The translations under genes were made by a program, and so were the position numbers. Shown piece after piece: positions 17,472 to 26,561 of a stretch of DNA of 60,028 bases. The notes below the pieces were generated by a model. It was not told the DNA's origin. It saw only the letters and a program-made list of their open reading frames with translations, and ran no database searches. The stretch covers positions 1-60,028 of the forward strand of contig CAJXAC010000005.1 in the NCBI GenBank assembly GCA_913050035.1. Direction: 5' to 3'. The DNA comes from an uncultured Gammaproteobacteria bacterium (GTDB lineage Bacteria; Pseudomonadota; Gammaproteobacteria; Pseudomonadales; Azotimanducaceae). Within the stretch, counting starts at the first letter, position 1; every line of letters begins with the position of its first letter.

Positions 17472-17987
17472 ATGTCCCAAGACAACGTCGTAGTTGGTCG
17501 TCTGGGGCGAGCCTTTGGCGTTAAAGGCTGGCAACACTTGCAGTCTTTCACCTCCCCCTCAGACAATCTATTGTCCTACAAGCCGTGGTTTTTGCGCCGG
17601 CAAAATAGTGATCGCTGGCAACACATTGAAGATTACGAAATCCAAAACCACAACGACGGTTATCTGGTTCGGCTCGCCGGGGTCGACCAGCGCGAAGCGG
17701 CCCAGCAATCCAGCGGCAGTCTGCTTGGTGTTCCAGCAGCAATCCTCGCAGACACAGCAGATGATGAGTTTTATTGGCATCAGTTAATCGGTTGTGCCGT
17801 GGTTAACGAGCAGCAGCAACACTTAGGTCAGGTCAGCGGTTTGCTCGAAACAGGTGCGCACGATGTGTTGCAGATCGCACAGAGCGGTCAGCCGTTATTG
17901 GTGCCATTTACCGATCCCTACATCATTGACGTTGACGTGTCGGAGCAGCGGATTGTGGTGATGTGGCCCTCGGAATGGAACGATTGA
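17472..17987 (+). CDS. rimM: Ribosome maturation factor RimM
   Basis: RimM (171 residues) helps maturation of the 3' head domain of the 30S subunit and contacts S19. Its N-terminal RimM domain begins VVVGRLGRAFGVKGW, and a C-terminal PRC barrel contains DEFYWHQLIGCAVVN and the LLVPFTDPYIIDVDV motif. I placed the start at 17472 because an AAGG site lies eight bases upstream and MSQDNVVVGRLGRAFG matches family N-termini; the frame is also open to an ATG at 17439. It lies between rpsP and trmD, four bases from the latter. Confidence 0.96.
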   Translation: MSQDNVVVGRLGRAFGVKGWQHLQSFTSPSDNLLSYKPWFLRRQNSDRWQHIEDYEIQNHNDGYLVRLAGVDQREAAQQSSGSLLGVPAAILADTADDEFYWHQLIGCAVVNEQQQHLGQVSGLLETGAHDVLQIAQSGQPLLVPFTDPYIIDVDVSEQRIVVMWPSEWND

Positions 17988-17991
17988 ACCT

Positions 17992-18735
17992 ATGTGGTTA
18001 GGTGTTATTACGTTATTTCCAGATATGTTTGATGCGGTAACTCGCGAGGGCGTATTTGGCCGTGCGGTGGCGTCTGAGATCCTGAGCATTGAATTCTTCA
18101 ACCCACGGGACTACACCACGGACCGTCATCGTACGGTGGATGACAGACCCTATGGCGGTGGTGCTGGCATGGTCATGAAGGTAGAGCCGCTGCAGCGGGC
18201 GGTGATCGCGGCCAAAGAGCGTGCTCCGGCCGCCACACCTGTGGTGCTTATGAGCCCTCAAGGGCATACGTTTAGTCAAACCAAGGTCAGCGCGTACCGC
18301 GATAGTGCGGGCCTGATTTTAGTATGTGGTCGCTACGAAGGTATTGATGAGCGGTTCATAAACCATTGGGTAGATATTGAGTGGTCGGTAGGTGATTACG
18401 TGCTAAGTGGAGGTGAATTGCCCGCTATGGTGGTGATGGATGCGATTGCAAGGCATTTACCGGGCACATTAGGCAATCAAATGTCCGCTATAGATGAATC
18501 TTACCTTGATGCAACGCTCGATTACCCTCACTATACGCGCCCCGAAACTATGGCTTCGGAAAAGATACCGCCACAGCTGCTAAGTGGAGACCATGGGCAG
18601 GTGGCTAAGTACCGACGCCGTGAGGCGTTAAAACGCACTCTTAATCGGCGTCCTGAGTTATTAACCACAATGACATTTGGTGATCAGGATCGAGAGTTGT
18701 TGTTAGAAATTTTTGCCGACCGTCAGCCAGATTAG
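17992..18735 (+). CDS. trmD: tRNA (guanine-N1)-methyltransferase
   Basis: TrmD (247 residues) methylates G37 next to the anticodon of tRNAs reading CNN codons, preventing +1 frameshifts; it is essential in many bacteria. The SPOUT trefoil-knot SAM-binding region is plain: [13 protein letters not shown] and then [26 protein letters not shown]. The [19 protein letters not shown] stretch lies in the C-terminal tRNA-binding part. It begins four bases after rimM and is followed by rplS, the standard operon order. Confidence 0.97.
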   Translation: MWLGVITLFPDMFDAVTREGVFGRAVASEILSIEFFNPRDYTTDRHRTVDDRPYGGGAGMVMKVEPLQRAVIAAKERAPAATPVVLMSPQGHTFSQTKVSAYRDSAGLILVCGRYEGIDERFINHWVDIEWSVGDYVLSGGELPAMVVMDAIARHLPGTLGNQMSAIDESYLDATLDYPHYTRPETMASEKIPPQLLSGDHGQVAKYRRREALKRTLNRRPELLTTMTFGDQDRELLLEIFADRQPD

Positions 18736-18755
18736 GCGATGAATTGGAGATAAAC

Positions 18756-19109
18756 ATGCGCAGAAATAAAGTAATCCAAGAAATTGAAGACCGCCAATTA
18801 GCGGAAGTACCCGAATTCAGCCCTGGCGACACGGTAAGCGTACAGGTGCGTGTCAAAGAAGGCAGCCGGGAGCGCTTGCAGGCTTTCGAAGGTGTGGTTA
18901 TTGGTATCAAAAACCGCGGTATCAATTCAGCATTTGTGGTGCGCAAAATTTCCCATGGCGTTGGTGTTGAGCGAACCTTCCAAACTCATAGCCCATTGAT
19001 CAATCAGATCGAAGTAAAACGGCGCGGAGATGTGCGGCAGGCAAAGCTTTACTACTTGCGCGAGCGCTCTGGACGTTCTGCGCGTATCAAGGAAAAAATC
19101 AACAAGTAG
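18756..19109 (+). CDS. rplS: 50S ribosomal protein L19
   Basis: L19 (117 residues) sits at the 30S-50S interface. The family signature [29 protein letters not shown] and the C-terminal [16 protein letters not shown] are intact. The start is the ATG at 18756 ([11 protein letters not shown]), preceded by a GGAGA site; an in-frame TTG at 18744 is less likely. It ends the rpsP operon. Only a four-base-pair hairpin follows, so no clear terminator is seen before xerD. Confidence 0.97.
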   Translation: MRRNKVIQEIEDRQLAEVPEFSPGDTVSVQVRVKEGSRERLQAFEGVVIGIKNRGINSAFVVRKISHGVGVERTFQTHSPLINQIEVKRRGDVRQAKLYYLRERSGRSARIKEKINK

Positions 19110-19148
19110 ACGCCCTCGAAGGGTTGGTTATAGTGGCGGCTTGAATCC

Positions 19149-20078
19149 ATGGTCGTCTCATCCATGCCCAATCACGAGCGCGATTCCAGTCCCAGCGTCG
19201 AGGTTATAGAATACCTCGACGCACTGTGGCTGCAGCGCGGTCTGAGCGAAAACACCTTGGCGGCTTATCGCCGCGACCTCACCCAGACAGAAAACTGGTT
19301 GCTACAAACCAAGCGCGCCGCGACGCTGATAAACGCCAGCGCCGAGGATCTTGGTGCCTACAATGAAATGCGCAATGGCGAGAACATCGCGCGGCGTTCA
19401 GCGGCGCGGTGGCTCAGTTCGGTGCGTGGTTTTTTTCGGCATTGGCTGACAGAACAACGTCTGCAAGAAGATCCTACACAATACCTCGAGCATCCCAAGC
19501 AGGCGCGCGCGCTTCCCAGCAGTTTGGGCGCCCAAGACGTCGAGAATCTGCTTAGCGCACCTGATGTAACTACAGCGATAGGTATGCGTGACCGGTCGAT
19601 GTTAGAACTACTTTATGCCTGTGGCTTGCGAGTATCAGAGCTTGTCACCTTGCAATTGGCCAGCGTCAATCTGCGCCAGGGAGTGGTTCGGGTAACAGGC
19701 AAAGGCAGCAAGGAACGGATTGTGCCCGCCGGCGAAGCCGCTTTGGACTGGTTACAGCGGTATTTGCGTGAGGCGCGCCAAGAACTGATTCCAGCTGGAG
19801 GTAACGTACTATTTCCCAGCCGTTTAGGTCGGGCGATGACGCGTCAGACTTTTTGGCATGCCGTAAAACGCTATGCGTTGGTGGCCGGGATTGAAAAAGA
19901 TATCTCTCCCCATACCCTGCGTCATGCATTTGCGACCCATCTCGTGGATAATGGCGCAGACCTGCGCGCAGTGCAGATGATGCTCGGGCACAGCGATTTG
20001 TCTACGACCCAAATCTACACTCATGTTGCGCAGCAGCGGCTGCAATCGTTGTTACGAAAACACCACCCGCGCGGATAA
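19149..20078 (+). CDS. xerD: Tyrosine recombinase XerD
   Basis: XerD (309 residues) works with XerC and FtsK at the dif site to resolve chromosome dimers. The N-terminal SAM-like core-binding domain spans ~15-110 and the catalytic domain ~125-300. The active-site set is complete: Arg161 (CGLRVSEL), Lys185 (GKGSKER), His255 and Arg258 (HTLRHAF), His281 (LGHSDLSTTQIYTH) and nucleophile Tyr290. Position before dsbC and recJ matches the E. coli order xerD-dsbC-recJ, which distinguishes it from xerC or a phage integrase. The start may be ATG 19149 or 19164. Confidence 0.95.
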   Translation: MVVSSMPNHERDSSPSVEVIEYLDALWLQRGLSENTLAAYRRDLTQTENWLLQTKRAATLINASAEDLGAYNEMRNGENIARRSAARWLSSVRGFFRHWLTEQRLQEDPTQYLEHPKQARALPSSLGAQDVENLLSAPDVTTAIGMRDRSMLELLYACGLRVSELVTLQLASVNLRQGVVRVTGKGSKERIVPAGEAALDWLQRYLREARQELIPAGGNVLFPSRLGRAMTRQTFWHAVKRYALVAGIEKDISPHTLRHAFATHLVDNGADLRAVQMMLGHSDLSTTQIYTHVAQQRLQSLLRKHHPRG

Positions 20079-20123
20079 ACAGCGCAGTGCGTAGGCCACT
20101 GGTTAGCGGAAAGGATATTGTGC

Positions 20124-20879
20124 ATGTTAGTTAAAAAATTTATTGCTGGGGTTCTACATGCTGTGACTGCAGCGGTATTGGTGCTGTCGCCGGCAGCCAT
20201 TGCAGAAACCACAGATGCACTAGAGACCGGGCGCAAACTCGCGGAAAAATTGCAGCAGCTGCGCCCTGGAATTCCGATTGAAGCGGTGGTGGCCATCGAC
20301 ATCCCGGGAATGTATGCGATTGAATTGTCCGGTGGTACCACGCTTTATGGCACAGCGGATGGACAACACTTCTTTAGCGGTGACCTATTCGCCGTGCAAG
20401 ACGACCTGGTCAATCTGTCCGAGCAGCGGCGTGACAAAAAGCGTCAACAATTGATGGCGCAGCAGTCTCTTGAAGACATGATTGTATTTCCGGCGGTGGG
20501 TGAGCCCCGCGGCTATATCCAAGTCTTTACTGATGTAGATTGCGGCTATTGTCGAAAATTACATAACGAGATGGCGCAAATTAATGAGCTTGGTATAGAG
20601 GTCCGATATCTGGCATATCCGCGCGCTGGTGTTGATTCCGACACCCACGACAAAATGGTGTCTGCCTGGTGCGCGAAAGATCGTCAAAGCGCCATCACCC
20701 AGCTTAAAGCCGGTGCCAGCGTTCCTTCAAAGACGTGTCAGAATGCGATAAGCGATCACTATGGTTTGGGGCAGCAATTGGGTATCAGTGGCACCCCGGC
20801 CATCGTACTGGCAGATGGAAGATTGTTGCCAGGATACCTGCCCGCAGAACGCTTGGCTGCGGCCGTCCTCGGTGAATAG
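20124..20879 (+). CDS. dsbC: Thiol:disulfide interchange protein DsbC
   Basis: DsbC (251 residues) is a periplasmic disulfide isomerase acting as a V-shaped homodimer. A Sec signal peptide covers residues 1-27 (cleavage after SPAAIA). The N-terminal dimerisation domain (~30-90) and linker helix precede a thioredoxin-fold domain whose redox site is CGYC at 140-143, with the cis-proline region at SGTPAIVLADG. I chose ATG 20124, which has an AAGGA site upstream, over an in-frame TTG two codons earlier. The gene order xerD-dsbC-recJ is conserved; here hom is inserted before recJ, as in Pseudomonas. Confidence 0.95.
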   Translation: MLVKKFIAGVLHAVTAAVLVLSPAAIAETTDALETGRKLAEKLQQLRPGIPIEAVVAIDIPGMYAIELSGGTTLYGTADGQHFFSGDLFAVQDDLVNLSEQRRDKKRQQLMAQQSLEDMIVFPAVGEPRGYIQVFTDVDCGYCRKLHNEMAQINELGIEVRYLAYPRAGVDSDTHDKMVSAWCAKDRQSAITQLKAGASVPSKTCQNAISDHYGLGQQLGISGTPAIVLADGRLLPGYLPAERLAAAVLGE

Positions 20880-20912
20880 TCGGATCGACCAGTAGCTACA
20901 AGGAGCAATAGT

Positions 20913-22175
20913 TTGAAAACCCTTTCGATAGGTATTGCCGGTCTGGGTACGGTAGCCCAGGGCGTCTTGATGCTTCTTGCCAGCAACCGAGCGCTGATTG
21001 AGCAGCGCAGTGGTGTTAGTGTCAATGTGGTGCGTGTGGCCAGTCGCAGCGCCAAGCCAGACGTAGACCTTCACGGGGCGGATTTTTCCACTGACGTAAT
21101 GGACCTGCTGTCTGATCCGCGGGTCGACGTGATTGTTGAGTTGATTGGCGGCGAGACACTAGCGAAGGAACTGATTGTTGCAGCGTTAAACAATGGCAAA
21201 GCGGTTGTTACAGCAAATAAGGCAGTCATTGCATTGCATGGTAATGAACTACCGCGGCAGCGGCTGCGCTTTGAGGCGGCAGTTGCTGGAGCAATTCCAA
21301 TCATCCAAGCATTTCAGTATGGCTTGGTGGCGAATCAGTTCAGCGCACTAAGTGGCATTATCAATGGCACCTGCAATTACATGTTGTCTGCCATGGAGTC
21401 TGAGGGCGTGGATTTCGATGCGATCCTCGAGCGCGCTCAGGCTTTAGGTTATGCCGAGGCGGATCCATCATTCGATGTAGACGGTATCGATGCGGCTCAC
21501 AAGTTAACCATTCTTATGGCGCTGGCCTTTGGTACAGATTTTGAGTTTGACAAAGTTTATGTAGAAGGGATCCGCGCGATCACGCCCAAGGACATAAGCT
21601 ATGCCACTGAGTTGGGCTATCGTATTAAGCATTTGGGCATTTTGCGCAGTAATGCCGATGGTATCGAGGCGCGTGTACATCCCACATTGGTTGCCCAGAG
21701 CGAACTGGTGGCCCACGTCAATGGGGTTCTTAATGCTGTGCAAGTGGTGTCTGATGCAGCAGGTAAGACGCTCTTCAGTGGCCCTGGGGCTGGCGGCGCT
21801 GCTACCGCCTCTGCGGTGGTGGCAGACATTATCGCAACCGCCCTGCATCCGGAGCAGACTGCGGGAGATTCGAGTTCTAGCCGGTCCATACCCATAATGC
21901 CGATCGAAAAAATCAGCAGCGCTTACTATTTACGCATTCCCACACGTGATGAACCAGGGGTTTTTGCTGAGGTCACGCAAATACTTTCAAGCCATAACAT
22001 CAATCTTGATGCGGTGATTCAAAAAGACAGCCACGCCCAAGGAGGTTCTGTAGATATCGTGATCCTCACCGAGGATATTCAAGAAGCGCAAATGCATGAG
22101 GCGCTGGCGCAGCTTGAGGCTTTGGCAACAGTGACTGCTCCAGTGATGCGAATCCGCGTGGCGCCCCAGGACTGA
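20913..22175 (+). CDS. hom: Homoserine dehydrogenase
   Basis: This 420-residue enzyme reduces aspartate semialdehyde to homoserine for threonine and methionine synthesis. The N-terminal Rossmann domain has GIAGLGTVAQGV. The catalytic domain has AVAGAIPIIQAFQYGLVANQ, GTCNYML and EADPSFDVDGIDAAHKL, and a C-terminal ACT domain (~345-415, RDEPGVFAEVTQILSSHNI) is the likely threonine-feedback site. It is a stand-alone enzyme, not fused to aspartate kinase. The start is a TTG with AGGAG eight bases upstream. In Pseudomonas thrC follows hom at this locus; here recJ follows directly after eight bases. Confidence 0.95.
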   Translation: MKTLSIGIAGLGTVAQGVLMLLASNRALIEQRSGVSVNVVRVASRSAKPDVDLHGADFSTDVMDLLSDPRVDVIVELIGGETLAKELIVAALNNGKAVVTANKAVIALHGNELPRQRLRFEAAVAGAIPIIQAFQYGLVANQFSALSGIINGTCNYMLSAMESEGVDFDAILERAQALGYAEADPSFDVDGIDAAHKLTILMALAFGTDFEFDKVYVEGIRAITPKDISYATELGYRIKHLGILRSNADGIEARVHPTLVAQSELVAHVNGVLNAVQVVSDAAGKTLFSGPGAGGAATASAVVADIIATALHPEQTAGDSSSSRSIPIMPIEKISSAYYLRIPTRDEPGVFAEVTQILSSHNINLDAVIQKDSHAQGGSVDIVILTEDIQEAQMHEALAQLEALATVTAPVMRIRVAPQD

Positions 22176-22183
22176 GTACGCCG

Positions 22184-23890
22184 ATGCAGATCATTACGCG
22201 AGCGGTTGGCGATGGCGCGCTTGATGTAGAGGATCCGCTGATTGAGCGCCTATATCTGAGTCGTGGACTTACCCGTTCGGAAGAAACCGACAAAGGCCTA
22301 AAATCCTTGGTATCGCCGCTGGGTCTAATGGACATAGACAAGGCCGCCCAGCGTGTGGCCGAAGCGGTGGTGGCGCAGCAGAAGATCCTTATTATCGGCG
22401 ACTACGACGCAGATGGCGCCACGTCAGTAGCTTTATGCAAGTTAGCGCTCGCTGCCATGGGGGCTGAGGCGGTCGAATTTCTCGTACCTGATCGCTTTCA
22501 ATTTGGTTATGGCCTATCGGAGGCGATCGTGGCGATTGCTCAAAGCCTTAAACCGGATTTAATTATTACCGTCGACAATGGTATTTCTAGCGTTGGCGGG
22601 GTGGCTGCGGCGAACGCCGCGGGTATTGATGTCATTGTCACTGACCATCACCTACCGGGCTCAGAGTTGCCAGCAGCCTATGCCATTGTTAATCCGAATC
22701 GCCAAGATTGTGGTTTCACGAGTAAATCCATCGCCGGTGTGGGTGTTGCCTACTACTTGCTCAGTTGGGTTCGTCACACCTTACGCGAGCGCCAATGGTT
22801 CGACGCATCCCAGCGTCCGGAGCCTAATCTGGCGCAGTTTTTAGACCTAGTTGCTCTGGGCACTGTGGCCGATGTGGTACCCCTAGACCGCAATAATCGA
22901 ATATTGGTCCATCAGGGTCTGTTACGCATGCGTCAGGGTCATACCCGTCCGGGTATTCGCGCGCTGGCAGAAATAGGCAAGCGTGATTTAACGCAGCTCA
23001 GTGCCCAAGATCTAGGTTTCGCCATTGGCCCGCGTCTCAACGCTGCCGGAAGGCTGCAAGACATGAGTGTGGGTATTCGTTGTCTCTTGGCAGACAACTT
23101 CGCCACGGCGCGATCTTTAGCCCAAGAGTTAGACGGTTTAAACAAAGATCGACGTGAGATCGAGCAGGGCATGGTGGCCGAGGCGGAATTACTCCTTGCT
23201 CAAGTATCGAAGACGGATGACGCCAAAGGGATCGCGGTATATCACGAACGCTTTCATCAGGGCGTGGTGGGTATTGTAGCGGGGCGCTTGCGCGAGCGCT
23301 TACACCGACCGGCTATTGTTTTCGCGGACTCGTCAGAAGGTGCGGTGGGTGAAATAAAAGGCTCAGCGCGCAGCATTGATGGTCTAAACATTCGCGATGT
23401 ACTCGACACCATAGCCACCCGCTACCCGGGTTTATTAATAAAGTTTGGTGGTCATGCTATGGCCGCAGGTTTAAGTCTGAAGCGTGTTCACTTTGAGCGC
23501 TTCAGCAACATTTTTGCCGAAGTGGTAGCTGAACTGGTGAGCGAAGACGCGCTGAGCGCCAAATGCTTTGTTGATGGTGGACTATCTGAACAGGAACTTA
23601 CCCTCGATACAGTACAGTCGCTGTTCAATGCGGGACCTTGGGGCAACGGTTTTCCGGAGCCAGCGTTTTGTGATGATTTTGAACTCATCAGTCAGCGCGT
23701 GGTTGGTGAGCAACACTTGAAATTGGTGCTGCGTAAAGAAGCGCGTCTAATTGACGCCATAGCGTTCCGACAACCGGCACTGGCTCAGGAGACAAAGCGT
23801 TTGCGTGTGGTATACCGCCCAGCGCGTAATGACTATGGCAATACCCCAACATTGCAGTTGATAGTGGAGTACGTCGAGCCTTTGGCTTAG
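22184..23890 (+). CDS. recJ: Single-strand-specific 5'-3' exonuclease RecJ
   Basis: RecJ (568 residues) degrades 5' single strands in RecF-pathway recombination, mismatch repair and fork processing. DHH-family motifs are intact: GDYDADGATS (motif I), VDNGISS, VTDHHLPG (motif III, giving the family name) and GTVADVVPLD. The DHHA1 part carries GGHAMAAGLSL, and the C-terminal ~120 residues form the OB-like domain. Length fits E. coli RecJ (577). It begins eight bases after hom and precedes prfB, the conserved recJ-prfB-lysS order. Confidence 0.96.
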   Translation: MQIITRAVGDGALDVEDPLIERLYLSRGLTRSEETDKGLKSLVSPLGLMDIDKAAQRVAEAVVAQQKILIIGDYDADGATSVALCKLALAAMGAEAVEFLVPDRFQFGYGLSEAIVAIAQSLKPDLIITVDNGISSVGGVAAANAAGIDVIVTDHHLPGSELPAAYAIVNPNRQDCGFTSKSIAGVGVAYYLLSWVRHTLRERQWFDASQRPEPNLAQFLDLVALGTVADVVPLDRNNRILVHQGLLRMRQGHTRPGIRALAEIGKRDLTQLSAQDLGFAIGPRLNAAGRLQDMSVGIRCLLADNFATARSLAQELDGLNKDRREIEQGMVAEAELLLAQVSKTDDAKGIAVYHERFHQGVVGIVAGRLRERLHRPAIVFADSSEGAVGEIKGSARSIDGLNIRDVLDTIATRYPGLLIKFGGHAMAAGLSLKRVHFERFSNIFAEVVAELVSEDALSAKCFVDGGLSEQELTLDTVQSLFNAGPWGNGFPEPAFCDDFELISQRVVGEQHLKLVLRKEARLIDAIAFRQPALAQETKRLRVVYRPARNDYGNTPTLQLIVEYVEPLA

Positions 23891-23943
23891 ACTCCGCGCT
23901 GCTTAAAAAACAGCAAAATGCTGCATAACACCGATAGAGACCT

Positions 23944-25042
23944 ATGCCAGAAATTACCTCCGTTCGTGAACGCATCAAGGATCTTAGTGAGCGCGATCTA
24001 GCGCTTCGGGGGTACCTTTGACTTTGCTGAAAAGCGCGAGCGGCTGCAGGAGGTCGAGTTAGAGCTTGCTGACGCCGATGTATGGAGCGATCCCGCGCGG
24101 GCGCAATTGCTTGGGCGCGAGCGCTCAGAGCTGGAAAATATTGTCGGTGTGTTGGCGTCCTTTACTGAATCCCTCAGCGATCTTTCTGATTTGGCAGAAA
24201 TGGCCAGTGACGAACAAGACGAAGATACCTTGGACGAGGTTGCGGGTGAGCTAGACGCACTCGAGGAGCGTCTGGCCGGGTTAGAATTCAGACGCATGTT
24301 CCAAGGTGAGATGGATAATGCAAACTGCTTTCTAGAAATTCAGTCGGGTTCCGGCGGCACTGAAGCCCAAGATTGGGCTGATATGTTGTTACGTATGTAT
24401 CTGCGATGGGCAGAAAAACGTCAATTTTCAGCACGAGTAACTGAGTTATCACCCGGTGATGTGGCTGGCGTCAAAAGTGCCACGGTGCAAATCGTGGGCG
24501 AATACGCCTATGGCTGGTTACGTACAGAAACAGGTGTGCACAGACTTGTGCGCAAGTCGCCGTTTGATTCGGGCAATCGCCGGCATACCTCTTTTGCCTC
24601 GGTTTTTATCGCGCCGGAAATTGATGACGACATCGAAATTGATATCAATCCAGCCGACGTCCGAGTCGATACCTACCGTGCGAGCGGTGCCGGTGGTCAG
24701 CACGTTAACCGTACAGACTCTGCGGTGCGCCTTACTCATCTGCCGACAAATACTGTAGTGCAGTGTCAAAGTGAACGCTCACAGCATCAAAACAAAGACA
24801 ATGCTTATAAGCAGTTGCGCGCCAAGTTGTTTGAGTTGGAACTGCAAGAGCGACGCGCGGAGCAGCAGGCGATTGAAGATTCCAAGGCGGATATTGGCTG
24901 GGGTAGTCAAATCCGTTCCTATGTACTCGATCAGTCTCGAGTAAAAGATTTACGTACGCAAATTGAGCGCACTGACCCAGGTTCCGTGCTGGATGGCGAT
25001 ATTGATGGATTCATTGAAGCCAATCTCAAAGCGGGATTGTAG
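23944..25042 (+). CDS. prfB: Peptide chain release factor 2 (expressed through +1 programmed frameshift)
   Basis: RF2 terminates translation at UGA and UAA. The reading frame opens at ATG 23944 and meets an in-frame TGA at codon 26 (24019-24021). Shifting +1 at the CTT codon continues LRGYL into [12 protein letters not shown], exactly as in E. coli RF2, giving 365 residues. The downstream part has the stop-codon reading SPF motif ([14 protein letters not shown]) and the peptidyl-transferase GGQ motif ([10 protein letters not shown]). Start-to-shift distance equals E. coli's. The shift lets RF2 regulate its own synthesis: low RF2 slows reading of UGA and favours the slip. lysS follows 30 bases later. 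Confidence 0.97.
24007..24021 (+). promoter_or_regulatory. Programmed +1 ribosomal frameshift site of prfB
   Basis: The site has the canonical order. A Shine-Dalgarno-like CGGGGG (24007-24012) is followed by TAC, the slippery CTT codon (24016-24018), then TGA (24019-24021) and C at +4, the weakest stop context. The internal Shine-Dalgarno element sits three bases before CTT, the distance that promotes the forward slip. The first base of the element is C where E. coli has A. Confidence 0.93.
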
Positions 25043-25072
25043 GGAATAGAACAGTGAGCAACGAGGTCCAGT

Positions 25073-26551
25073 ATGAGTGAAGAGCGAGATATTCTGGCGG
25101 CACGCAAAGCAAAAATGCAGAGCTGGCAAGCCGCTGCCGGTACCTATCCGAATGACTTTCGGCGCCAAGACTTGGCGTCGGACCTATTGGTCCGTCATGC
25201 GGAGGACGACAAAGCTGCCCTTGCTGAAGCTCAAGTAGCTACCGCAGTCGCTGGCCGTATTATGTTACGCCGGGTCATGGGTAAGGCCAGCTTTATAACC
25301 CTGCAGGACGTTTCCGGGCAAATTCAATGTTATCTGGCGAAGGATAATCTCAGCGAGGAGGCCTACGCTGGTTTTACTCAACATTGGGAGATGGGCGATA
25401 TTGTTGGAGTGCGCGGCGTGCTGATGCGCACCAATAAGGGCGAACTTTCGGTGCAGGCGCAAGAGATCGTTTTGCTCAATAAGACACTGCAGCCGCTGCC
25501 TGAAAAATTTCATGGGCTGACCGATCAGGAAACCCGCTATCGGCAACGCTATGTTGATCTGATGACCAATGCAGATAGCCGCAAGGTGTTCCAGGCGCGG
25601 TCGCAGATTGTGCACAACATACGCCAGTACTTTGTCGATCATGATTATCTTGAAGTAGAAACACCAATGATGCACAGCATTCCCGGTGGGGCTACTGCGC
25701 GACCGTTTATTACTCATCACAATACTCTGGATATGCCGCTGTATTTGCGAGTCGCACCAGAGTTGTTCCTCAAGCGCCTGGTGGTTGGCGGGTTCGAGCG
25801 GGTATTTGAGATCAACCGTAATTTTCGCAATGAGGGACTTTCGACTCGGCATAACCCAGAGTTCACGATGCTGGAGTTCTATCAGGCCTATGCAGACTAT
25901 GAAGATCTGATGAACTTGACGGACGAATTGCTGGCCATGTTGGCCACTAATGTGGTGGGCAGTGCCCAATTCGCCTATCAGGGGATCGAGCTGGATCTTA
26001 GTAAACCCGCATTACGGCTCAGTATGGAAGAATCATTGGTGCGATTTGGCGGTGTGTCTGAAGCGTCTGCCAGTAATGAATCGGACTTGCGTGATTTGTT
26101 GGATCGCGCGGGTGTGGGACTCAAGGACGAGTGGGGCTTGGGCAAGCTGCAAATGGAAGTGTTTGAAGCCCGGGTCGAAGCGCGACTAGAGCAGCCCACT
26201 TACATAACGGAATATCCGGCGGAGGTATCACCACTGGCGCGTCGTAACGACAAAAATCCGGCCATTACCGATCGTTTTGAGTTATTTATTGGTGGCCGCG
26301 AGTACGCTAATGGTTTTTCCGAACTCAACGATCCGATTGATCAGGCCGAACGGTTTAAGGCTCAAGCTGAGCTTAAGTCTGCGGGGGACCATGAGGCCAT
26401 GCACTTTGATGACGACTACATCAAGGCGCTGGAATATGGCTTGCCTCCCACTGCCGGTGAGGGTGTCGGTATTGATCGTTTGGTGATGTTGCTGACCAAT
26501 TCGCCCACCATACGTGATGTGTTACTGTTTCCCCTGATGCGAAAAGTTTAG
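25073..26551 (+). CDS. lysS: Lysyl-tRNA synthetase (class II)
   Basis: LysRS (492 residues) charges tRNA-Lys. The N-terminal OB-fold anticodon-binding domain (~55-165) is followed by the class II core with motif 1 near YLEVETPMMHSIPGGATARPF, motif 2 FRNEGLSTRHNPEFTMLEF and motif 3 GVGIDRLVMLLTNSPTIRDV. All are intact. A GAGG site six bases before the ATG supports the start. It follows prfB as in E. coli; ung starts 10 bases downstream and may be cotranscribed. Confidence 0.97.
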   Translation: MSEERDILAARKAKMQSWQAAAGTYPNDFRRQDLASDLLVRHAEDDKAALAEAQVATAVAGRIMLRRVMGKASFITLQDVSGQIQCYLAKDNLSEEAYAGFTQHWEMGDIVGVRGVLMRTNKGELSVQAQEIVLLNKTLQPLPEKFHGLTDQETRYRQRYVDLMTNADSRKVFQARSQIVHNIRQYFVDHDYLEVETPMMHSIPGGATARPFITHHNTLDMPLYLRVAPELFLKRLVVGGFERVFEINRNFRNEGLSTRHNPEFTMLEFYQAYADYEDLMNLTDELLAMLATNVVGSAQFAYQGIELDLSKPALRLSMEESLVRFGGVSEASASNESDLRDLLDRAGVGLKDEWGLGKLQMEVFEARVEARLEQPTYITEYPAEVSPLARRNDKNPAITDRFELFIGGREYANGFSELNDPIDQAERFKAQAELKSAGDHEAMHFDDDYIKALEYGLPPTAGEGVGIDRLVMLLTNSPTIRDVLLFPLMRKV

Positions 26552-26561
26552 CGGGGAATCT

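Noticed and set aside
19113-19123. CCCT-CGA-AGGG hairpin after rplS as operon terminator
   Set aside because: Only four base pairs with a three-base loop and no T-run; too weak to call.
19149-20078. Tyrosine recombinase as a phage or island integrase
   Set aside because: Family features, length and xerD-dsbC-recJ neighbourhood show the housekeeping XerD; no attachment sites, tRNA or other mobile genes are nearby.
24107-25042. Second-frame ORF as a stand-alone truncated RF2
   Set aside because: The canonical frameshift site upstream joins it to the ATG at 23944; a separate start would lose the conserved N-terminal domain.
25265-25969. 234-codon open frame on the minus strand inside lysS
   Set aside because: It lies entirely within the conserved synthetase gene and has no domain similarity; His/Gln-rich composition is typical of an antisense shadow.
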